NCBI GenBank assembly: GCA_949710005.1
Contig: OX453274.1
Span: forward strand, 36,989,214-37,053,213
Source: Ricordea florida
Lineage: Eukaryota; Cnidaria; Anthozoa; Corallimorpharia; Ricordeidae
Direction: 5' to 3'
Length of the DNA stretch: 64,000 nt
Shown: piece by piece, positions 58,143 through 64,000 of the stretch
Position numbering within the stretch: position 1 is the stretch's first letter
How the letters are laid out: every line of letters begins with the position of its first letter
Program-made: the position numbers and the translations under genes
The notes under the pieces: generated by a model
What the model was told of the DNA's origin: nothing
The model's database searches: none
Seen by the model: the letters and a program-made list of their open reading frames with translations, nothing else

Positions 58143-59312
58143 ATGGCAGAAGAAATACCAATGGAAGATTTTTCAAGAGATAATGATGGTGATACTGATT
58201 TGGATTGGGATGATAACCCATTTTATCAAACCGCAAACACATCTTCAAACCTTGAACAAGATTATCCTGGTTATGATGATGAAGAGACAGCAGAAACTGA
58301 TCAATTGTTGGGTATGGAAAATGAAAAAGATCGGGTGTGGAGAGATATTTTAAATAAATTTCCAAATGCTGAACCCAATTTTCTTTTCAAATATAATGAG
58401 TGGGGTAAAATCTTAGCCGCAATCCCCCGAAGCGATCCTAAGAAAATTGTATGGCACAATTTATTAGATAAAAATGATGATATTAATAAAAAACTCCCTG
58501 CCACCATATTGAATGCTCTGGGTAAAAAAGCAGGAGAAGTTGTGCAGGCCGGTGATGATCTTTTATCGCAATTGAATGAAAAAAATGAAGAAATTAGGGA
58601 TTTGCGTAATGCATTAGATGGTTTAAGAGCAGTAGCGGAAACAAGCCAATTCGAAATAGATCGATATGTTTCAATTGAAAAAGAGTTGAGGGGTATGATT
58701 GAACGGCACCAAACCACAATCGCAGAAAAAGATAGTTATTTAGAAGACGCAGTTAGACAGAAGGTTGATGCAAAACAATATGCAGAAACTTTACTTAATG
58801 ATTTGAAAGAAATCAAAACCGAGAATGAAAAGGGTAAGAAAGATTTGGCTAGCTTGAAAAAGATTGAACAAAGTCGAGATAGGTTGGCTAAAAGGGTTGA
58901 AACTTACGATGAACTATCGAGAAAACAGTTAATATTAAACGAAGAAGAAATGGCTGATATTGGGAGAAAAAATGATGAAATACTTAAAAATTTACCACTT
59001 AGGGAGAGATTAAAGTATATATTCAAAAAGTATGGTTTTACAGTTTTTGCTGTTCTAAGTGCGGTAGGTGCCATCATTGGGGTTATAGTTTCTAATCTTT
59101 CAAGGGGTTTATCTGCTTTGGGAAAGGGTGTTAGTAATGGATTAAAAACTATAGGAAAAAAACTAGGTGAAATATTACCCGGGATGATTGGCGCAATAGT
59201 TAGCTTTCTTTTCAAAACAGCTGGTGAGGTTATTGGATTTTTAGGTAAAAATGCTTGGCTTTTGATAATGGCTGTGGTTCTATATTTTGTGGAACAAATG
59301 AAAGGAAAGTAA
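58143..59312 (+). CDS. Coiled-coil protein with C-terminal membrane domain (389 aa)
   Basis: Very acidic N-terminus (about 1-58), an ordered segment with two Trp, a long coiled coil (about 130-290, heptad-like L/I spacing), then a hydrophobic, glycine-rich C-terminal quarter (FAVLSAVGAIIGVIVSNL, MIGAIVSFLFKTAGEVIGFL, WLLIMAVVLYFV). This layout resembles membrane-anchored spike or fusion stalks and also scaffold proteins; which one cannot be told. No signal peptide. Structural-class promoter motif. Confidence 0.8.
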   Translation: MAEEIPMEDFSRDNDGDTDLDWDDNPFYQTANTSSNLEQDYPGYDDEETAETDQLLGMENEKDRVWRDILNKFPNAEPNFLFKYNEWGKILAAIPRSDPKKIVWHNLLDKNDDINKKLPATILNALGKKAGEVVQAGDDLLSQLNEKNEEIRDLRNALDGLRAVAETSQFEIDRYVSIEKELRGMIERHQTTIAEKDSYLEDAVRQKVDAKQYAETLLNDLKEIKTENEKGKKDLASLKKIEQSRDRLAKRVETYDELSRKQLILNEEEMADIGRKNDEILKNLPLRERLKYIFKKYGFTVFAVLSAVGAIIGVIVSNLSRGLSALGKGVSNGLKTIGKKLGEILPGMIGAIVSFLFKTAGEVIGFLGKNAWLLIMAVVLYFVEQMKGK

Positions 59313-59316
59313 CAAA

Positions 59317-59325
59317 TTTAAAGAT
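59317..59325 (+). promoter_or_regulatory. Late-class promoter motif of the 231-aa-frame gene
   Basis: TTTAAAGAT, 34 nt before the ATG chosen at 59351. Its position supports that start over the upstream ATG at 59255, which lies inside the 389-aa gene. Confidence 0.6.
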
Positions 59326-59350
59326 AACACGGAGATCAGTAAAATACAAT

Positions 59351-59950
59351 ATGGATGAATACAATAGAATTTACCCTGGATTACCCAATAATACTGATCC
59401 TACTAATTTCAGACTGCAAAAATCAAGCGAAGTATTACAAAATCTTGAGAAAGAAATTAAACATTACGAAGAAGTAAGGAAAAAATATAATAGGGCGAGA
59501 GGAATATGTACAAAAATAAGTGTTTGTGGCGGGGTGATTTCAGTTATTCTATCAGCAAGCGGATTAGGAACTTCTCTTACTGGTTTTGGCGCTATTGTTG
59601 GCGTGCCTTTGGGGGTTGTAGGCGGTATTTTTGGTGGATTATCGGTTGGATTCGGTTATGCATCAAAAAGACTTTCAAATAAAGTTAGTAAACACGAACA
59701 AACCGCTGCAATTGCAAAATCAAAATTAAACACCATTAACGATTTGGTTTCAAAAGCTCTGAAAGATAATTCTATATCCGATCAAGAATTTTCCATAATT
59801 TTGGCGGAGTTGGAAAAGTTCCAAAAACTAAAACTAGAAGTTCGTCAAAAATTTAGAAAAGATACAGAAAAAAACTTCGACATGTCGATTATAAGGAAGA
59901 AAGTTCGAGAAGATCTATTGAAAGAACTTACCGGAGGGAAAGGACATTAA
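59351..59950 (+). CDS. Membrane-hairpin protein (199 aa)
   Basis: Starts MDEYNRIYPG. A charged N-terminal helix is followed by a long glycine-rich hydrophobic stretch (VISVILSASGLGTSLTGFGAIVGVPLGVVGGIFGGLSVGFGY, about 62-102) likely forming a membrane hairpin, then a basic/coiled-coil C-terminal half (AKSKLNTINDLVSKAL, LEKFQKLKLEVRQKF). No family recognised; the pattern resembles pore- or vesicle-associated proteins only superficially. 38 nt after the preceding stop, with its own promoter motif. Confidence 0.8.
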   Translation: MDEYNRIYPGLPNNTDPTNFRLQKSSEVLQNLEKEIKHYEEVRKKYNRARGICTKISVCGGVISVILSASGLGTSLTGFGAIVGVPLGVVGGIFGGLSVGFGYASKRLSNKVSKHEQTAAIAKSKLNTINDLVSKALKDNSISDQEFSIILAELEKFQKLKLEVRQKFRKDTEKNFDMSIIRKKVREDLLKELTGGKGH

Positions 59951-60010
59951 AACTTGTGTATGAGAAAACTGAAGTTGGTTGCAATTGTTTTACATCTTAT
60001 TCTTAAAAGA

Positions 60011-60019
60011 TCTAAAGAT
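60011..60019 (+). promoter_or_regulatory. Late-class promoter motif of the 530-aa gene
   Basis: TCTAAAGAT, 36 nt before the ATG at 60047; an overlapping TTAAAAGAT lies at 60003. Confidence 0.6.
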
Positions 60020-60046
60020 CACATTATTTGAAACACAAAGAATAAG

Positions 60047-61639
60047 ATGTTATTTGATGATTTCAGAACTCGGTATCCAAACGCTAACATTAAAAAATTT
60101 ACATTTGTGAATGACCCGTTTGGCGGATATATTAAATGGAAAGTTAATGGAACAACAATTATGTCCAATGATGATCCTTCTGGGGAAACTTGGACTGCAA
60201 ATCTTTCTAATAATTTGAAAACATTATTATGGGAAGATTTGGGATTAGAAAATAAAGTTAAGGTAAGTTCATTTCCAAAAAGTTTAACATTTACAAAACA
60301 AACATATCCAATACCCGGAGTTAAATTTGATGAATTTGCTAATGATGTAACAATGATGTTAACTAATTTAGATATATATGTTTCAGAAAAAGATCATTTC
60401 ACCGCGGCAATGCCAAATGTATTTAAAAATCAGACTGTAGAACTTACTAGTGGAAAAGAAGCTAGAGCTTGGTTAAATAAACCAAATATTAAGCACTGGC
60501 CTCAACAATTAAACATGGCGGTTTGGTGCGCAACATCCGGTTGCGGTGTTAGTTTAATTGAAATTTTAAATTACCCGAAAGTTATTAGAAGTTTTTTTAT
60601 TTTTCACGTATACTTTACCATCAGAAGAATATTGGAGGAATTAAATGTACCATTACCCGGCAGACAAACTTTTTCTTCAAAAAATAATTCATACAACAAA
60701 AATATTTATAATAGATTGTGCGCAGAATTTGGATTAAGTAATAATCAAGATTTTAAAGGATGGAATAAACCTTTAGCTGATTTTAGATTTAAGGGCGGTG
60801 CAAACCATGGTGTCGGAGATGTATTTATCGATTATGGTAAAGGATACATCCCTCCTGGGGGCGGTAGTTCACAATCAGTAGGAGGAGGAAAACAAAATGT
60901 TAGAATTGTAAGAAATTACGACCCTGATGCAAATATTTGGCCAAGCAGAGCAAATAAATTTTCTGATGCTGGGGGAAAGAAAATTGATGGAAATTTAATA
61001 TCCATGCTGCGAAATGATCATTTCATTGATTTTCAATACGCATGGTTTATACCAGAATCTGGATACGGATTAACAAAGGCGGGATTGGGGAGAATAAATA
61101 GATCAGTTGAGGCTTTTGTTTATTGCATATTGGGGGCTCAAGTTAATACCAGAAATTCTATTATTGGCGCCGGCGGCGGAGCAATAGAAACACAAAATGA
61201 ATTCAAAGACTTATTTGAAAGTTCTGTTAAAGTAAATGATATTTCTAAATCCGTTCAAAATTACCAACAATCTGTGCAAGAAACTAAATTACGGCTTGAT
61301 TTGGCTGTTGCTCCAGGAGTTTGGTTGATGCCAAGTAATATGATTATAAATACAGAGAGCGCGGTTGGGTACAATAATAATCTGAAAATAGCAACAGAAG
61401 ATATGAAATTTGGGATAAATAATTCAATAAATGCGGAAACAAAAAATGTCGGAATACCTAATAGCTTAGGATCTTCAAAAGTTTTATTAAATACCAATCC
61501 TCAACCAGAGAAACCTAAATTAAGCAATAACGATAAATCTGACAAAACAGATGATATAGAAACATCTTCTTCTCATCAAAATAATCTTATTGTTTTAATT
61601 CTTGGTGGAGGCTTATTATCTTGGTTTTTATTTCGATAA
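60047..61639 (+). CDS. Large tail-anchored virion protein candidate (530 aa)
   Basis: The largest protein of the structural module. A folded N-terminal half with FVNDPFGGYIKWKVNG, a conserved-looking core WPQQLNMAVWCATSGCGV and FFIFHVYFTIRRILEEL; a Gly/Ser-rich hinge (PPGGGSSQSVGGG, about 275); a second folded region; a polar Asn/Lys/Ser-rich stalk (about 480-510); and a C-terminal membrane anchor (LIVLILGGGLLSWFLF) ending in Arg. This suggests a protein fixed in a membrane with most of its mass on one side. Attachment or minor-capsid roles are possible; no family recognised. Confidence 0.82.
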   Translation: MLFDDFRTRYPNANIKKFTFVNDPFGGYIKWKVNGTTIMSNDDPSGETWTANLSNNLKTLLWEDLGLENKVKVSSFPKSLTFTKQTYPIPGVKFDEFANDVTMMLTNLDIYVSEKDHFTAAMPNVFKNQTVELTSGKEARAWLNKPNIKHWPQQLNMAVWCATSGCGVSLIEILNYPKVIRSFFIFHVYFTIRRILEELNVPLPGRQTFSSKNNSYNKNIYNRLCAEFGLSNNQDFKGWNKPLADFRFKGGANHGVGDVFIDYGKGYIPPGGGSSQSVGGGKQNVRIVRNYDPDANIWPSRANKFSDAGGKKIDGNLISMLRNDHFIDFQYAWFIPESGYGLTKAGLGRINRSVEAFVYCILGAQVNTRNSIIGAGGGAIETQNEFKDLFESSVKVNDISKSVQNYQQSVQETKLRLDLAVAPGVWLMPSNMIINTESAVGYNNNLKIATEDMKFGINNSINAETKNVGIPNSLGSSKVLLNTNPQPEKPKLSNNDKSDKTDDIETSSSHQNNLIVLILGGGLLSWFLFR

Positions 61640-61665
61640 TGTTTTGATTACCCAAGATAGCTCAA

Positions 61666-61674
61666 TTTAAAGAT
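61666..61674 (+). promoter_or_regulatory. Late-class promoter motif of the 209-aa gene
   Basis: TTTAAAGAT, 33 nt before the ATG at 61699. Confidence 0.6.
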
Positions 61675-61698
61675 GAGTTTAATGTAATCAAAACAAAA

Positions 61699-62328
61699 AT
61701 GTTCAGTATTTCAATGTACGATTCAGAAACTAGAATTTATTTAGATCCGCCGCTGAAAAATCTTCGTGAGATACAGCTTCTGGATTGTAATATACAAACC
61801 AAAAGACTAATAACTTTAAGGAGCCAAGAAAAAATAACCGATGAAAAAGGCGGACCTTTAGTAATATTTAATCCAGGAATATATTCCATAAATGATATAA
61901 AAATATTAATTGAGCTTGGCGAAAAGACAAAAGATATAACAATTATTATCGGAGATAATTTTGCATACATAATCAACAATAAATCAATTAACATTAAATT
62001 TACTCAGGGTTTGCAAAATTCTTTAGGTGTGCCGGAGGTTTTATTTAAAATAAGTCAAATAGATATAACTATAAAAGAACCTTTGAGACTTTTATGCAGT
62101 ATAGTTGATAATAGAATGTCATACGCGAATAAAGGTAAAAATGGAGATCTTACAAAAATACAACCATCCCAATTGTTAGCAAACATACCATCAAAAGATT
62201 ACCCCACAATTCCTGTTAGAAAATATGATAACTTGATTAACCATTTTGATTTAACTATCTTAGACTCTGAATGGAAAAAATTTAATCTTAAGGGTTCTCC
62301 CATAACTTTTAGTTTAAGATTTAGATAA
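61699..62328 (+). CDS. Candidate penton-like minor capsid protein (209 aa)
   Basis: Beta-rich and soluble: short strands such as FSISMYDSETRIYL, ITIIIGDNFAYIIN, LRLLCSIVDNR, then a proline-containing loop and the closing FDLTILDSEW...SPITFSLRFR. Size and strand pattern fit a single jelly roll of the penton type in Polinton-like viruses, where 'L-R-x-x-C-x-x-V/I-D' near the middle is familiar. It is the last gene of the rightward structural block. Function inferred; structure prediction needed. Confidence 0.6.
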   Translation: MFSISMYDSETRIYLDPPLKNLREIQLLDCNIQTKRLITLRSQEKITDEKGGPLVIFNPGIYSINDIKILIELGEKTKDITIIIGDNFAYIINNKSINIKFTQGLQNSLGVPEVLFKISQIDITIKEPLRLLCSIVDNRMSYANKGKNGDLTKIQPSQLLANIPSKDYPTIPVRKYDNLINHFDLTILDSEWKKFNLKGSPITFSLRFR

Positions 62329-62330
62329 AT

Positions 62331-62368
62331 TTTTGTTATGTAACCATTTATTGGGTTATATAACATAA
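62331..62368. terminator. Hairpin between convergent genes, copy 2
   Basis: Arms TTTTGTTATGTAACC and GGTTATATAACATAA around a short loop, between the 209-aa gene (+) and the 171-aa gene (-), starting 2 nt after one stop and ending at the other. Confidence 0.7.
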
Positions 62369-62884
62369 TTATGCCCATCTTTCTTCCAAATCTCTCAATT
62401 CTTGAAAATCTAAATATCTGCTTGGCTGCCAGACTGCAGCAACTATTTCATCATGCAGACTTTTGTAGAATTTGTTTTTACGTAAAACTTTATATGGATT
62501 TGTATATATACTTACCCAAAATGTATCAATGAGAACTTTTTGATTAATCAACGCATTTCTGAATTTTGTTGCCTCTGGACGATCATTTAAAAAATCATTA
62601 GAATTTTCATTGGAGGGAAATATTCCTGACATATCGCATTTTGGAGTAAAAGAAAAACCATAATAATGCTTATGCCCATTATCTTGTGTATAATTAATTT
62701 GAAAATCAACCAATTCATCTTTTCCAATATCTTCATATTTAATAGAAAGAGCTTTTGATAAATTATGTAAGCAATCTTCTTTTATTAATCTCAAAAAATC
62801 CATATTTGGAATTTTTTTATCATTAAAATATTCCAAGGTAAATCCTATATTACATTTACGTATTTTTTTTACTATTCTTGCCAT
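62369..62884 (-). CDS. Hypothetical accessory protein (171 aa)
   Basis: A soluble protein with a basic N-terminus (MARIVKKIRKC), a mixed-charge middle (DFLNDRPEATKFRNALI) and a C-terminus rich in Arg/Glu (YLDFQELRDLEERW). No catalytic signature: in particular no His-Asp-Gln-Cys arrangement of an adenovirus-type protease. Early-class promoter motif, leftward like the SSB candidate. No family recognised. Confidence 0.75.
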   Translation of the reverse strand: MARIVKKIRKCNIGFTLEYFNDKKIPNMDFLRLIKEDCLHNLSKALSIKYEDIGKDELVDFQINYTQDNGHKHYYGFSFTPKCDMSGIFPSNENSNDFLNDRPEATKFRNALINQKVLIDTFWVSIYTNPYKVLRKNKFYKSLHDEIVAAVWQPSRYLDFQELRDLEERWA

Positions 62885-62906
62885 CTTTTTTTTTATTTTA
62901 TATTTT

Positions 62907-62916
62907 ATCTTTTAAA
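62907..62916 (-). promoter_or_regulatory. Early-class promoter motif of the 171-aa gene
   Basis: TTTAAAAGAT on the minus strand, 32 nt before the ATG at 62884. Confidence 0.55.
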
Positions 62917-62964
62917 ATATCAATTTTGTTATCAAACCAAAATAAAGGTTTCATAACATAATTT

Positions 62965-63351
62965 TCAACATTCCTTACAATGATACTTTTGTTTATTATG
63001 TTTGCATATTTGTGATCCGCCGCATTCTTTACAAAAACTTTTTTGCTTGTTATGAAAACATATTTCTGAACCATCGCATAATATACAGTAAGACTTTCTT
63101 TTCCCATGAACGCATATTTGTGATCCCTCACACTCTTTACAAGTATATTTTTTAATTCTATGTTCACAATAATAATAATAATTATACATTAAAATAGCTT
63201 TTGTAAATAACTTATCAATATCCTCATCTGAAAATTTCCCCAACTCATTAATTAAATCAGCTTTAATCATTTTATGTCGTCCCTTAATTTTCAACTGCCT
63301 TGCAATAAATTTTAGTTGCGGAACATTTAAACTTTGTAATTTTTGATCCAT
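62965..63351 (-). CDS. SAP-domain protein with Cys/His zinc repeats (128 aa)
   Basis: Start chosen at MDQKLQ because the longer frame above it runs through the terminal repeat. Residues 5-38 form a SAP-like motif clearly related to the one that opens PolB (shared VPQLK, I-x-GR, LIN-x-L). After a Tyr-rich linker, residues 60-128 hold repeated units of the type C-x-H-x5-8-C-K-x-C-x-GSQIC, a zinc-binding repeat pattern also known from giant-virus and algal proteins. Likely a nucleic-acid-binding accessory or regulator. Early-class promoter. Confidence 0.82.
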   Translation of the reverse strand: MDQKLQSLNVPQLKFIARQLKIKGRHKMIKADLINELGKFSDEDIDKLFTKAILMYNYYYYCEHRIKKYTCKECEGSQICVHGKRKSYCILCDGSEICFHNKQKSFCKECGGSQICKHNKQKYHCKEC

Positions 63352-63376
63352 CTTAATATTATATTTCACTGATTTT

Positions 63377-63385
63377 TCTTTTAAA
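63377..63385 (-). promoter_or_regulatory. Early-class promoter motif of the SAP/zinc gene
   Basis: TTTAAAAGA on the minus strand, 34 nt before the ATG at 63351, in the same sequence context as the PolB motif. Confidence 0.6.
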
Positions 63386-63442
63386 CCGTAATTATTTTCA
63401 AAATTTTTTTCCTCGACACAAAACCTACCATTTTTTCGCAGA

Positions 63443-63785
63443 TAGATTCGCCTTCCGCCTGTCGGCCCAACTTTGCAGAACCTCCCCAAACCTAAAACGT
63501 ACTTATGAACTTTGCAGAACCTCCCCAAACCTAAAACGTACTTATGAACTTTGCAGAAACTTGACCCTCCCAAACCCAAAACGTACTTATGAACTTTGCA
63601 GAGAGACTTGGTAACCCCTCCCAAACCTAAAACGTACTTATGAACTTTACAGAGACTTGACCCTTCCCTAGGGCTCTCAAACCCAAAACGTGCTTATGAA
63701 CCTTAAGCTAAAAAAAGACAGAGATTTTTCAGTCAAATTTGAAAATAACCTAAAAACGTACTTATAAACACGCTTACATAGTAGT
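63443..63785. repeat. Polinton right terminal inverted repeat
   Basis: Reverse complement of 47284-47626, same length (343 bp), with no mismatch found by eye. Ends CACGCTTACATAGTAGT. Confidence 0.95.
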
Positions 63786-63790
63786 CTCGG
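63786..63790. repeat. Target site duplication, right
   Basis: CTCGG directly after the right terminal repeat, matching 47279-47283; the flank then continues as segment B' (CCTTCG...TCGCGAGGAAT). Confidence 0.9.
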
Positions 63791-64000
63791 CCTTCGTTCT
63801 CGCTTCGCGAGGAATTAACCCGCCGAAATCTGTCATAATTTGACCAGGGTACAAAATCTCTAATTAGCACATAATCATGTCAATGACAATAGACAAGGCA
63901 CAGATACAGTGTCCTTAAAGCGGGGTTGACGTTGTATAAGACTTTGTCGCTCGGGACACAGAAAAGTGTCCGTTGTCCGTATTAACGGGTGTCCGTACTA
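63791..64000. repeat. End of segment B' and partial Tc1/pogo-like terminal block
   Basis: 63791-63815 completes segment B'. The last ~65 bases hold 'GTCCGTATTAACGGGTGTCC', the block of the left terminus at 40411-40490, and run off the window. No gene. Confidence 0.55.

Larger units (their letters stand above)
47284..63785. mobile_element. Intact Maverick/Polinton-like virus-type element, 16,502 bp
   Basis: 343-bp terminal inverted repeats (47284-47626 and 63443-63785), read base by base as identical, and a CTCGG duplication at 47279-47283 and 63786-63790. The cargo is a protein-primed PolB, a DD35E integrase, an A32-type packaging ATPase, candidate capsid and penton-like proteins and about ten smaller proteins. 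PolB plus retrovirus-like integrase defines Maverick/Polinton and adintovirus-like elements. All main reading frames are open. The adenovirus-type protease usual in the group is not seen. G+C is clearly lower than in the collagen exons. It could be a transposon, an endogenous virus or both. Confidence 0.95.

Noticed and set aside
59255-59350. Upstream ATG giving a 231-aa version of the membrane-hairpin protein
   Set aside because: It overlaps the end of the 389-aa gene, and the promoter motif at 59317-59325 lies after it; the ATG at 59351 has the standard spacing.
62369-62884. Adenovirus-type maturation protease in the 171-aa protein
   Set aside because: It contains His and Cys residues but not the ordered His-Asp/Glu-Gln-Cys arrangement, and no Gly-Asn/Trp context of the family is seen.

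Overview
The window is metazoan genomic DNA and most likely comes from an anthozoan cnidarian such as a stony coral or sea anemone. It holds the 3' part of a long, intron-rich type IV collagen gene, introns crowded with small palindromic elements and tRNA-derived SINEs, and an intact Maverick/Polinton-type element. The organism is inferred from gene style and repeat content, not proven.

Positions 525-38418 (+ strand) carry the last 24 recognisable coding exons of a type IV collagen alpha chain. Their lengths add up to 4989 nt, exactly 1663 codons with the stop, and every intron phase agrees. The 5' end lies outside the window. The order is Gly-X-Y helix with many interruptions (exons 1-12), a complete von Willebrand factor A domain on two exons (13-14), more helix (15-22), and a helix end plus a two-exon NC1 domain with 12 cysteines (23-24). 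The vWA cassette is bounded by phase-1 introns, as expected for exon shuffling into the helix. The introns hold pogo/Tc1-like and other MITEs, a nine-unit 118-bp array of tRNA-like SINE heads, a 33-copy 22-bp minisatellite and a LINE remnant with a 16-bp target duplication.

Positions 38419-40410 are the collagen 3' flank. From 40411 there is a nested repeat block. It starts with a TA-flanked terminal repeat of a Tc1/pogo-like type and continues as two long segments, A and B, followed by inverted copies of both (order A-B-A'-B').

Inside B' sits a 16,502-bp Maverick/Polinton-like element (47284-63785). It has 343-bp terminal inverted repeats that I read as identical, a 5-bp target duplication (CTCGG), and an unoccupied paralogous copy of the target in segment B. 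It carries a protein-primed family B DNA polymerase, a DD35E integrase, an A32/FtsK-type packaging ATPase, a candidate double-jelly-roll capsid protein, a candidate penton-like protein, a candidate ssDNA-binding protein, a SAP/zinc-repeat protein, and an unusual number of small membrane proteins. No adenovirus-type maturation protease is visible.

The element shows regulatory structure. Genes of the replication/accessory class are preceded by TTTAAAAGA, and structural-class genes by TYTAAAGAT, both usually 32-36 nt before the start codon. Genes lacking either motif mostly sit within 12 nt of the upstream stop codon or overlap it. Two nearly identical hairpins lie exactly where genes converge. 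With intact reading frames and matching ends, this looks like a recent insertion of a virus-like element with a divergent capsid module.
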